Shown: positions 33,276 to 40,890 of the stretch, one piece after another | Layout: each line of letters starts with the position of its first letter | Position numbering within the stretch: position 1 is the stretch's first letter | Assembly: GCA_965662575.1 (NCBI GenBank) | Contig: CBFIHN010000008.1 | Location: forward strand, 1 to 48,965 | Source: CBFIHN01 sp965662575 | Lineage (GTDB): Bacteria > Pseudomonadota > Gammaproteobacteria > Francisellales > CACEW01 | Length of the DNA stretch: 48,965 bases | Reading direction: 5' to 3' | Notes under the pieces: model-generated | Told to the model about the DNA's origin: nothing | The model's database searches: none | Seen by the model: only the letters and a program-made list of their open reading frames with translations | Program-made: the position numbers and the translations under genes

Positions 33276-33533
33276 TTATTGATTTAATAGCGCATCTAGC
33301 TCGCCTTTTTGTTCCAGTGCGTAAAGGTCATCAAATCCACCAATTGTCTGGTCATTGATGAAAATTTGAGGTACTGTGCGGCGGCCGCTTTTTTGCATCA
33401 TGATCATACGTTGCTCATCATCATTTTCAATTGAAATCTCGCTGAATTCAATACCTTTATTTTTTAATAGTTCCTTTGCTCGAATGCAGTAAGGACAGTA
33501 GTTTGAGGTATAAATAATGACAGTTGCACTCAT
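33276..33533 (-). CDS. grxC: Glutaredoxin 3
   Basis: Small dithiol oxidoreductase, a donor for ribonucleotide reductase and general disulfide reduction. Active site Y-T-S-N-Y-C13-P-Y-C16, then T-V-P-Q-I-F-I-N and G-G-F-D-D-L for glutathione binding. 85 residues, standard. Overlaps the rhodanese gene by 4 bases and precedes secB. Confidence 0.96.
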   Translation of the reverse strand: MSATVIIYTSNYCPYCIRAKELLKNKGIEFSEISIENDDEQRMIMMQKSGRRTVPQIFINDQTIGGFDDLYALEQKGELDALLNQ

Positions 33534-34000
33534 GACGGTTCCTTAATTAATGGTAAATTTTCTTTGCGCCATAAGGCTAAGCCTTGACGTAGGAGATAGA
33601 CTTGCTCAAATCCGGCACGTTTGAGTTTGGCGCCAGCTTGGCTAGATTTTTGGCCGTTATCGCAGATGACAATCACCGGTGATTTGAGGTGTTTTTTGAA
33701 TCTGTCAGTGGCTGTTTTGAGGTCATCCAGTGTGACATTTTTTGCTTTGCTAATATGGCCCTCTGCAAAATGATCGGCACCACGAAAGTCTAGTGCCAAG
33801 CTATTTTTTTGATTTAATAGTTGAATTGCTTCTTGTGTTGATAAGGCTTTAACTCCTCGGGTGCTGGTCTTAAATTCTAACCAAATAAATCCGATGATGA
33901 GTATAAGCAAGAGAGCCACAATACCGAGGTGCTCGTGGAGAAAAGGAATTAAGTGTTCCATGTTGTTATCGGGTGTGTCAGTTTTCATGGAGTTTATCAT
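33530..34000 (-). CDS. Membrane-anchored rhodanese-like sulfurtransferase (YibN-like)
   Basis: One N-terminal membrane helix (about residues 24-43, G-I-V-A-L-L-L-I-L-I-I-G-F-I-W) followed by a cytoplasmic rhodanese domain with D-F-R-G-A-D-H-F-A-x-G-H-I and the active-site loop I-C113-D-N-G-Q-K-S. Matches E. coli YibN in place and shape, beside grxC and secB. Two later Met codons (33988, 33961) are possible starts and none has a good ribosome site. Confidence 0.88.
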   Translation of the reverse strand: MINSMKTDTPDNNMEHLIPFLHEHLGIVALLLILIIGFIWLEFKTSTRGVKALSTQEAIQLLNQKNSLALDFRGADHFAEGHISKAKNVTLDDLKTATDRFKKHLKSPVIVICDNGQKSSQAGAKLKRAGFEQVYLLRQGLALWRKENLPLIKEPS

Positions 34001-34037
34001 AGTGTGATGTTGCTGTGTAAGGTGCGTGTGTCAAAAG

Positions 34038-34316
34038 CTATTCGTTGTCACTTTCAGGGGTGAAGCCTTCTGGCGTTTGTGCCCCACCAGTAAATAAAAA
34101 TTTATTCATTTCCTCAAGGAGAAATTTTCGTGCTTTTGGTTCAAGCAAATTGAGGCGGTATTCATTGATCAGCATAGTTTGGTGACCTAACCACATTTGC
34201 CAGGCTTGAGCTGAAATATGCTGCAGAATTTTTTCACCAAGCTGGCCAGGGTAGGGGGCGTTATCCAGCTGAGGTAGTTGTTGTTGTAGTTTTTGACAAA
34301 AGATCGTGTTGCTCAT
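34038..34316 (-). CDS. yggX: Fe(2+)-trafficking protein YggX
   Basis: Small protein linked to iron handling and protection of iron-sulfur clusters. M-S-N-T-I-F-C-Q-K-L-Q opens like E. coli YggX (M-S-R-T-I-F-C), followed by Y-P-G-Q-L-G-E-K-I, W-x-x-W-L-G-H-Q-T-M-L-I-N-E-Y-R-L-N and F-L-F. 92 residues from the ATG at 34316; a longer upstream frame lies inside mutY. Its first 18 codons overlap the end of mutY in another frame. Confidence 0.95.
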   Translation of the reverse strand: MSNTIFCQKLQQQLPQLDNAPYPGQLGEKILQHISAQAWQMWLGHQTMLINEYRLNLLEPKARKFLLEEMNKFLFTGGAQTPEGFTPESDNE

Positions 34317-35349
34317 CCAATTTCTCAAGTAATGCTTTGATTGGTTTTGGTAGGCCAAGTGTAGAGACTTTTGCTAAATCATGCCACTGATTTGGCAGGT
34401 TTAAGCTATGGTTTGTGGTGCGATAAATAACAGGAGTATAGTATAAGTCAAAATGTGTCAATTGATGGCACTGTGTTGTCCATGTCTCTGCTGTGTGTGG
34501 GTCTAGATTGTGTTGGCTTAGCCAGTGGTTTAACTCGCAAATATCTGCAAACTCAGGCAGACACCATAAGCCGCCCCAAAGACCTTGTTCTTGGCGTCGA
34601 TATAAAGCAATTTGCTGGTGGTTATTGATTAGAATGAAAAAAATACGTTCTCTGCTGCTGCGTTTTTGTTTTGGTTTTTTGTTGGGATATTGCTCTACGG
34701 TTCGATGTTGGAATGCTTGGCAGTCATTGTTTAATGGGCACTGTTCACAGTTGGGTCTTGAGCGTGTGCAGATCGTTGCGCCTAAATCCATCATTGCTTG
34801 GTTATAGTCAGCTGGGCGGTTTTTGGGTGTGTAAGCCTCGGCAAGTTGCCATAGTTTTTTGATCGTTTGTGCTGATTGTGGATTGCCACTGACTTGTTCA
34901 AAACGAGATAACACTCTTTTTACATTGCCATCTAGTATGGCTAGGGGTTGGTTTTCAACACTGGCTAAAATGGCTGCAGCAGTAGACCGACCAATGCCAG
35001 GGAGTTTAATCACTTGTTTAAAGTTGTTTGGAAATTGTCCATTATGTTCTTGTGCAATAATTTGCGCTGCTTTATGCAGGTTGCGTGCACGAGCATAATA
35101 GCCAAGTCCTGCCCAGTGAGATAGCACATCATCAAGATGTGCTTGTGCGAGACTTCCAACATTGGGAAAACGGGCGGTGAATTTCTCAAAGTAAGGAATA
35201 ACGGTGGTCACCTGAGTCTGTTGCAGCATTATCTCAGATACCCAGACATTATAATGGGTTTTATTTTGTAGCCAGGGTAAGTGTTGGCGGCCATTTTGCT
35301 CAAACCAGTTGAGTAGATTGTTTTGAAGGGATTGAGATTTTATCGGCAT
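34261..35349 (-). CDS. mutY: A/G-specific adenine DNA glycosylase MutY
   Basis: Removes adenine mispaired with 8-oxoguanine. E39 in W-V-S-E-I-M-L-Q-Q-T-Q-V, helix-hairpin-helix L-P-G-I-G-R-S-T-A-A-A-I, Asp140 in I-L-D-G-N-V-K-R-V, and the [4Fe-4S] cysteines 194, 201, 204 and 210 (C-x6-C-x2-C-x5-C) are intact. A C-terminal Nudix-like 8-oxoG recognition domain follows (L-W-G-G-L-W-C-L-P-E-F). 362 residues. The last 18 codons run into yggX and encode a low-complexity Thr-rich tail, probably a by-product of the overlap. Confidence 0.97.
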   Translation of the reverse strand: MPIKSQSLQNNLLNWFEQNGRQHLPWLQNKTHYNVWVSEIMLQQTQVTTVIPYFEKFTARFPNVGSLAQAHLDDVLSHWAGLGYYARARNLHKAAQIIAQEHNGQFPNNFKQVIKLPGIGRSTAAAILASVENQPLAILDGNVKRVLSRFEQVSGNPQSAQTIKKLWQLAEAYTPKNRPADYNQAMMDLGATICTRSRPNCEQCPLNNDCQAFQHRTVEQYPNKKPKQKRSSRERIFFILINNHQQIALYRRQEQGLWGGLWCLPEFADICELNHWLSQHNLDPHTAETWTTQCHQLTHFDLYYTPVIYRTTNHSLNLPNQWHDLAKVSTLGLPKPIKALLEKLDEQHDLLSKTTTTTTSAG

Positions 35350-35445
35350 TTTGGGGTGCTGTCTTGTAAGGTGTCGCCCCTGTGTAGGTATATGGGGCGG
35401 TGTACAGTCATCAGCTGCTTAGGGTGGAGTGATTTATTTGTCATC

Positions 35446-35470
35446 AAAAAAGCCGGCATAAAGCCGGCCC
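35446..35470 (-). terminator. Intrinsic terminator of rpsT
   Basis: On the minus strand GCCGGC, loop TTTAT, GCCGGC, then TTTTTT. It begins about 20 bases after the rpsT stop and separates it from mutY. Textbook form. Confidence 0.9.
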
Positions 35471-35486
35471 TTGAATTGACTGTTGG

Positions 35487-35750
35487 TTAAGCAAGTGCTT
35501 TAATTTTTGCACTCAGGCGGCTTTTATGACGAGCGGCCTTGTTTTTATGGATCAGACCTTTATCTGCGAAGCGATCGAGCACCTTTTCAGTTGTAGCAAA
35601 AGCCGTATTGGCTTCTTCTTTTTTGCCGGCAGTAATAGCGTGTAAGGTTTTCTTGATATAAGTGCGCATCATTGAGCGCATGCTGGCATTGTGTTGGCGA
35701 TGTTTCTCATTTTGACGAGCGCGTTTGCGTGATTGTTTGCTGTTAGCCAA
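35487..35750 (-). CDS. rpsT: 30S ribosomal protein S20
   Basis: Primary 16S rRNA-binding protein. A-N-S-K-Q-S-R-K-R-A-R-Q-N-E-K, H-N-A-S-M-R-S-M-M-R-T-Y-I-K-K and K-G-L-I-H-K-N-K-A-A-R-H-K-S-R-L are S20 signatures; 87 residues is the normal length. The start is a TTG at 35750 with GGAG 6 bases upstream; a second in-frame TTG four codons earlier would place the GGAG inside the gene. E. coli rpsT also starts with UUG and is autoregulated through it. Single-gene unit with promoter and terminator. Confidence 0.96.
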   Translation of the reverse strand: MANSKQSRKRARQNEKHRQHNASMRSMMRTYIKKTLHAITAGKKEEANTAFATTEKVLDRFADKGLIHKNKAARHKSRLSAKIKALA

Positions 35751-35798
35751 GGTATTCTCCAATTAGCCCAAGTTAGGGGGTAAAATTTTTAATCGCCG

Positions 35799-35827
35799 AC
35801 TATGCTCTTTTTAAACCAGAAAGTCAA
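35799..35827 (-). promoter_or_regulatory. rpsT promoter
   Basis: Minus strand TTGACT and CATAGT, 17 bases apart, giving a leader of about 40 bases. A second, weaker TTGAAA/TTAGAA pair lies further upstream; E. coli rpsT also has two promoters. Confidence 0.5.
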
Positions 35828-35885
35828 TGTTTTTCTAATCGTTTTTTACTTTGTTTTTCAAGATAAATTTTTTTCCCATATCTGC

Positions 35886-35914
35886 TTGATTCGGAGCAAA
35901 AAACCCATTATCTT
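35886..35914 (+). promoter_or_regulatory. Candidate nrdAB promoter
   Basis: TTGATT (35886-35891) and TATCTT (35909-35914), 17 bases apart, would start transcription near 35921, placing the NrdR- and DnaA-type sites just downstream. A stray TTGACA at 35932 overlaps the first NrdR site but has no good -10 at normal spacing. Confidence 0.35.
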
Positions 35915-35934
35915 GTCCCTAAATTTCTTTGTTG

Positions 35935-35980
35935 ACACAAGATGTTGTGTTATCAACAAGTAATCCACAGAGGGGTGTGG
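35935..35980 (+). promoter_or_regulatory. NrdR box with a degenerate second half-site pair, and two DnaA-like boxes
   Basis: ACACAAGATGTTGTGT (35935-35950) has perfect ACACAA/TTGTGT arms and matches the NrdR consensus at 14 of 16 positions. Thirty bases on, 35965-35980 keeps only CCACA/TGTGG arms; NrdR normally needs two boxes about three helical turns apart, so it may be a weak second box. Between them lie TTATCAACA (35950-35958) and TAATCCACA (35961-35969), each one base from the DnaA box TTATCCACA and in the same orientation, two bases apart. E. coli nrdAB is likewise controlled by both NrdR and DnaA. Confidence 0.7.
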
Positions 35981-36016
35981 GTAGTTTAATTTTTGACTGG
36001 TTTTATGAGGATAGCA

Positions 36017-38866
36017 ATGCAAATTACACGAGAGGGGCAGGCAGGCAAAACAGTTGTTGGAGTTAAAGCAAATCTGGGCGGGGCAGCAGTATCTGCAGAG
36101 GCAGCCATTGCGACAAAGCAGCTGGGTAATCTGAAAGTTGTTAAACGGAATGGTGAAGTCGCAATTTTTGATCATTCGAAGATTGGTATTGCTTTAACCA
36201 AAGCATTTCTTGCGGTTGAAGGTGGTCAGGCTGCAGACTCTAGTCGTATTCATCAGCTAGTTGCTGATTTTTGTGAGCATATCGCTGAAACTTTTGTTCG
36301 TCGTATGCCCTCTGGTGGGTCGGTCCACATTGAGGATATCCAAGACCAGGTAGAGTTAACCTTAATGCGTGCAGGTGAACATAAGGTTGCCCGAGCGTAT
36401 GTTTTGTATCGTGAGGAACATCGTCAACAGCGTGAAACTAAGACTGAAGCGCCAATGCCTGGTGAAATTCGGGTAAAACATGACAATGGTGATTTATTGG
36501 CGCTTGATAAACAGCGTATGCAAACAGTGGTCGAAGAGGCCTGCGCAGGGTTTAATGAGGTTTCTGCTGAGCTGATTTTGAAAGATACTACGCGTAACCT
36601 ATTTGACGGTGTTGCCGAAAAAGAAGTAGCACGTGCCTTAGTTTTGAGTGCGAGAACCTTGATTGAGCGCGAGCCTACTTATAATTACGTTACCGCGCGT
36701 TTATTACTGGACTCTTTGCGCCGGGAGTCATTACGCTTTTTGGATGTCGCGGTAGAGGCGACATCTTTGCAAATGGGTAAGTTATACCCTCAGGCATTTA
36801 GTGCTTACATCCAAAGGGGCATCGAATTAGAGTTACTGGACCCTAAACTGCGTGCGTTTGATTTAAAAGTTTTAGGCAAAGCTTTAGAGGCCAAACGAGA
36901 TCAGAATTTCACTTATCTTAGTTTGCAAACTTTGTATGATCGTTACTTTATCCATCACCAAGAAACTCGTTTTGAGCTGCCACAAATTTTCTTTATGCGT
37001 GTGGCAATGGGGTTAGCGTTAATGGAAGATAACAAAGAAGAAAAAGCGATTGAATTTTATCATTTATTATCGTCATTTGATTATATGTGTTCAACGCCAA
37101 CATTGTTTAATTCAGGGACATTGCGTCCACAGTTATCCAGTTGCTATTTGTCAACAATTAGTGATGATTTGAGTAGCATTTATGGCGGTATTCGTGATAA
37201 TGCCTTGCTGCAAAAATTTGCTGGAGGAATTGGTAATGACTGGACGCCTGTGCGTAGTTTAAATTCTCGAATTAAAGGTACGAATGGTAAGTCTCAAGGT
37301 GTGGTTCCATTCCTGAAAGTAGCCAATGATACGGCCGTTGCAGTGAACCAAGGTGGTAAGCGTAAGGGGGCAGTGTGTGCCTACTTGGAGACTTGGCACT
37401 TAGATATTGAAGAATTCTTAGAGTTACGTAAAAACACCGGTGATGATCGTCGTCGTACCCATGATATGAATAGTGCCAATTGGATTCCGGATCTATTTAT
37501 GAAGCGTGTGTGTGAAAAAGCTAATTGGACGCTATTTACGCCAAACGAGGTACCTGACTTACATGATCTTTACGGTGATGCGTTTGAAAAAGCCTATGTT
37601 GCTTATGAAGAAAGATTTGATCGTGGTGAGATTTTGGGTCGCCGTATTCCGGCCGTAACCTTATGGCGTAAAATATTATCGATGCTATTTGAAACAGGTC
37701 ATCCTTGGGTAACTTTTAAAGATCCTTGTAATTTGCGTTCGCCGCAACAGCATGTTGGTGTGGTTCATAGCTCTAATCTTTGTACCGAGATTACGCTTAA
37801 TACTTCTGATGATGAAATTGCGGTTTGTAATTTGGGTAGTATTAATCTGCCTGCTCATATCAAAAATGGCAAATTGGATAAACGTAAACTCAAGAAAAAC
37901 ATCAAAACGGCACTTCGTATGCTTGATAACGTGATTGATATTAATTATTACTCAGTACCACAAGCGCGGCGTTCTAATCTATCACACCGACCTGTTGGTA
38001 TGGGAGTGATGGGTTTCCAAGATGCCTTGTATGAATTAAAGCTTGCTTATGATTCTGACTTGGCGGTTGAGTTTGCTGATGAAAGCATGGAAGTCATTAG
38101 CTACTATGCAATTGAGGCGTCTACTGAATTAGCTAAAGAGCGGGGTAGTTACGAATCTTATGAAGGATCTTTATGGAGCAAAGGTATTCTACCAATTGAT
38201 TCAATTAATTTATTGCAACATGCTCGGGGTAAATATTTAGAACAAGATACCAAACGCACCCTAGATTGGAGTGGTCTGCGGACGAAAGTTCGTACCCAGG
38301 GAATGCGTAATTCCAATGTTATGGCAATTGCACCGACTGCAACGATTTCTAATATTTGTGGTGTTTCACAGTCAATTGAACCGACTTATCAGAACCTTTA
38401 TGTGAAGTCAAATCTCTCCGGTGAGTTTACCGTTTTAAATCCGTATTTAATTTCGGAATTGAAGGCGCTAGGTGTTTGGGACCAAGTGATGGTTAATGAT
38501 CTCAAATTCTTCAATGGGAGTGTGCAAAATATTGGTCGTGTGCCCGCAGAGTTGAAAGCACGTTACAAAACAGCTTTTGAAATTGATAGTCAATGGTTAA
38601 TTGAGGCAGCCTCACGTCGTCAAAAATGGATTGATCAGGCGCAATCATTGAACTTATATATTGCTAAGCCATCTGGGAAAGTGTTGGATCAAACCTATAA
38701 GTTGGCATGGCAGCGTGGGTTGAAAACAACTTATTATCTACGAAGCTTAGGAGCAACCAGTACGGAGAAGTCAACAGGCCAAGGTGGTGAGTTGAATGCC
38801 GTTGCTAGTCAAAATCAGCCGAAGGTTTGCTCAATATTAGATCCAGATTGTGAGGCCTGTCAGTAG
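36017..38866 (+). CDS. nrdA: Class Ia ribonucleoside-diphosphate reductase, alpha subunit
   Basis: Large subunit reducing NDPs to dNDPs with NrdB. Two ATP-cone domains in tandem (about 38-139 and 150-240), the double-cone form known from Pseudomonas-type NrdA; the first likely holds the dATP switch. Barrel residues: Cys376 (S-S-C-Y-L-S-T) and Cys604 (V-C-N-L-G-S-I-N-L) as redox pair; Asn587, Cys589 and Glu591 in S-N-L-C-T-E for the radical cysteine; C-terminal C-E-A-C shuttle. The start at 36017 has GAGGA 5 bases upstream; other starts add 4 or 8 residues. 949 residues, long because of the second cone. nrdB follows after 88 bases. Confidence 0.96.
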   Translation: MQITREGQAGKTVVGVKANLGGAAVSAEAAIATKQLGNLKVVKRNGEVAIFDHSKIGIALTKAFLAVEGGQAADSSRIHQLVADFCEHIAETFVRRMPSGGSVHIEDIQDQVELTLMRAGEHKVARAYVLYREEHRQQRETKTEAPMPGEIRVKHDNGDLLALDKQRMQTVVEEACAGFNEVSAELILKDTTRNLFDGVAEKEVARALVLSARTLIEREPTYNYVTARLLLDSLRRESLRFLDVAVEATSLQMGKLYPQAFSAYIQRGIELELLDPKLRAFDLKVLGKALEAKRDQNFTYLSLQTLYDRYFIHHQETRFELPQIFFMRVAMGLALMEDNKEEKAIEFYHLLSSFDYMCSTPTLFNSGTLRPQLSSCYLSTISDDLSSIYGGIRDNALLQKFAGGIGNDWTPVRSLNSRIKGTNGKSQGVVPFLKVANDTAVAVNQGGKRKGAVCAYLETWHLDIEEFLELRKNTGDDRRRTHDMNSANWIPDLFMKRVCEKANWTLFTPNEVPDLHDLYGDAFEKAYVAYEERFDRGEILGRRIPAVTLWRKILSMLFETGHPWVTFKDPCNLRSPQQHVGVVHSSNLCTEITLNTSDDEIAVCNLGSINLPAHIKNGKLDKRKLKKNIKTALRMLDNVIDINYYSVPQARRSNLSHRPVGMGVMGFQDALYELKLAYDSDLAVEFADESMEVISYYAIEASTELAKERGSYESYEGSLWSKGILPIDSINLLQHARGKYLEQDTKRTLDWSGLRTKVRTQGMRNSNVMAIAPTATISNICGVSQSIEPTYQNLYVKSNLSGEFTVLNPYLISELKALGVWDQVMVNDLKFFNGSVQNIGRVPAELKARYKTAFEIDSQWLIEAASRRQKWIDQAQSLNLYIAKPSGKVLDQTYKLAWQRGLKTTYYLRSLGATSTEKSTGQGGELNAVASQNQPKVCSILDPDCEACQ

Positions 38867-38954
38867 GTGATTAGCCGTATTGGCTAGCTAGCAATAGCCT
38901 CTGAAATGAAAAATTTGGTTGATCAAAAAAAGTCTTAAAGGAAAGGAGAGAAAA

Positions 38955-40079
38955 ATGCCTGAATGGGTTACTGTGCAACAATCAGAGGAAATGAAAAAAA
39001 CACAAATCTTTGAAACTGGGGTGACGGGGCTAGAAGATATCGAGATGGGTGCTGAACGCATTCAAGTTGATGATAAAAAAATTATCAATTGCCGTGCGGA
39101 CTTAAACCAACTTTTTCCTTTAAAGTATGACTGGGCATGGCAAAAATATTTGGATGGTTGTGCCAATCATTGGATGCCACAAGAAATTAGCATGTCAGCT
39201 GATTTAGCCTTGTGGAAGGATCCAAATGGTTTAAGTGCTGATGAACGTACGATTTTAAAGCGCGCGTTAGGTTTTTTCTCTACGGCGGACTCATTGGTAG
39301 CGAATAATTTGGTTTTAGCAGTTTATCGTTTGATTACCAACCCAGAGTGTCGGCAGTATATTTTGCGTCAAGCTTTTGAAGAAGCGATCCATACGCATAG
39401 CTATACATATATTATTGAAAGCCTTGGTTTGGATGAAAGTGAATTATTTAATATGTACCGTGAAATTCCCTCAATTCATGATAAAGCAGCTTGGTCAATT
39501 AAATACACCAAAACGCTTTCTGATGAAAGTTTTCAAACGGGTACGCCTGAGTCAAACCAGCAATTGCTACGCGATTTGATTGCTTTCTATGTTGTGTTTG
39601 AAGGGATTTTCTTCTATGTTGGTTTTGTGCAAGTATTGTCTTTTGGTCGCCGTAATAAAATGACCGGTACTGCTGAGCAGATTCAATATATCCTCCGTGA
39701 TGAATCAATGCATTTAAATTTTGGTATTGATGTCATTAATCAAATCAAACTCGAAAATCCGGAGCTATGGACAGAGGCATTTCAGCAAGAAGCGTTGGCT
39801 ATGATTAAAGAAGCAACTGAACTAGAAGTCCGCTATGCTGAGGATACCATGCCGCGTGGCGTCTTAGGATTGAATGTGCAAATGTTCAATGAGTATATGC
39901 AATTTATTGCCAATCGACGTTGCGCTCAGATTGGCTTACCTGCTCTATATCAAGGTGATATCCAGAACCCATTTCCATGGATGAGTGAAGTGATTGATCT
40001 CAAAAAAGAGAAGAATTTCTTTGAGACGCGAGTCACCGAGTATCAAACAGGTGGCGCGTTGAGTTGGGATGATGATTAA
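38955..40079 (+). CDS. nrdB: Class Ia ribonucleoside-diphosphate reductase, beta subunit
   Basis: Di-iron radical subunit. F-F-S-T-A-D112-S, F-E-E-A-I-H146-T-H-S-Y150-T-Y-I-I, E-G-I-F-F-Y-V-G-F and R-D-E-S-M-H-L-N-F-G supply the iron ligands and the radical tyrosine (Tyr150, like E. coli Tyr122). Its presence marks an oxygen-dependent tyrosyl-radical enzyme rather than a tyrosine-less class Ic. 374 residues from the ATG at 38955, which has AGGAGAG just upstream. Transcribed with nrdA. Confidence 0.96.
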   Translation: MPEWVTVQQSEEMKKTQIFETGVTGLEDIEMGAERIQVDDKKIINCRADLNQLFPLKYDWAWQKYLDGCANHWMPQEISMSADLALWKDPNGLSADERTILKRALGFFSTADSLVANNLVLAVYRLITNPECRQYILRQAFEEAIHTHSYTYIIESLGLDESELFNMYREIPSIHDKAAWSIKYTKTLSDESFQTGTPESNQQLLRDLIAFYVVFEGIFFYVGFVQVLSFGRRNKMTGTAEQIQYILRDESMHLNFGIDVINQIKLENPELWTEAFQQEALAMIKEATELEVRYAEDTMPRGVLGLNVQMFNEYMQFIANRRCAQIGLPALYQGDIQNPFPWMSEVIDLKKEKNFFETRVTEYQTGGALSWDDD

Positions 40080-40155
40080 AGTCTCTAACCTACTTGTCGA
40101 TTGTGAATAACTCTGTTTTTAAACGTCAGCGTCGTTATTTGAAGCCTTCCAGTAT

Positions 40156-40890
40156 TTAGTGTTGACGACGAAGTAGTGACAACATTTGCTCAAATCCCGG
40201 CGGGTTAACTAATTCAATTTTTGTCATACCATGCTGTTCTGCAAACTGCTGCATCTTTTTGTTGGTGACTGTTATTGGCGTTTTTTGTAGTAAAGTTCGT
40301 GCTGTACCCAGTTGGTGCCATAGGTTTTTCAATGCGTCAAAACAGGTAAAAATGACATAATCAAAATGCCAATTTTTTTGTAGACTGTTGATATCAATAT
40401 TTACTGCTTGTCGACGATAGCAACAGTGATAATGAACTTGTGCCCCTCGTTTTTTTAATGTGTTAGCTAAATGTTCGCGCCCAGTTTCACCGCGAAAAAT
40501 ATGGCCATGTTTGCTATTTAGACAGTGTAATGATGGTAAGGCCAGTAAGGCTTCACTGTGATTATTTCCACTGGGATGCATGATATTTTTAAAGCCGTAA
40601 GTGGCAAGTATTTTTGCAGTTGTTGCTCCAATAGTAAAACATTGGCAATGCTGTAAATGTTGCTTTTCTGCTACTGAAAGCAGAGAAAATAATTGTTCCA
40701 CTGCATTTTGACTAACAAAAAAAAGATAGTCATCATTGCGGATGGATTGAATAGCACAACGTAAGTTCTCTGGGTGAGTTGGTGGTAAAATATCGATGCA
40801 GGGACAGATTGTTGATTCAATGCCATATGCAGCAAAGCGTCGTTGCCATTGTTCAGATTGATGTCGTGGTCGAGTCAGTAAAATATTCAA
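40156..40890 (-). CDS. hemD: Uroporphyrinogen-III synthase
   Basis: Closes the linear tetrapyrrole with D-ring inversion. The family is poorly conserved, but I-L-L-T-R-P-R-x-Q-S-E-Q-W, F-V-S-Q-N-A-V-E, I-G-A-T-T-A-K-I-L and F-R-G-E-T-G-R-E-H-L-A-N-T-L-K-K-R-G-A-Q-V with Y-R-R fit HemD. 244 residues. It starts with TTG directly after the stop of the upstream transporter gene (TAA-TTG) with no visible ribosome site, so expression likely depends on coupled translation. The usual partner hemC is not adjacent. Confidence 0.88.
   Translation of the reverse strand: MNILLTRPRHQSEQWQRRFAAYGIESTICPCIDILPPTHPENLRCAIQSIRNDDYLFFVSQNAVEQLFSLLSVAEKQHLQHCQCFTIGATTAKILATYGFKNIMHPSGNNHSEALLALPSLHCLNSKHGHIFRGETGREHLANTLKKRGAQVHYHCCYRRQAVNIDINSLQKNWHFDYVIFTCFDALKNLWHQLGTARTLLQKTPITVTNKKMQQFAEQHGMTKIELVNPPGFEQMLSLLRRQH

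Noticed and set aside
35932..35937. TTGACA as the -35 of nrdAB
   Set aside because: No acceptable -10 at 16-18 bases (AACAAG); the hexamer is better explained as part of the NrdR box flank.
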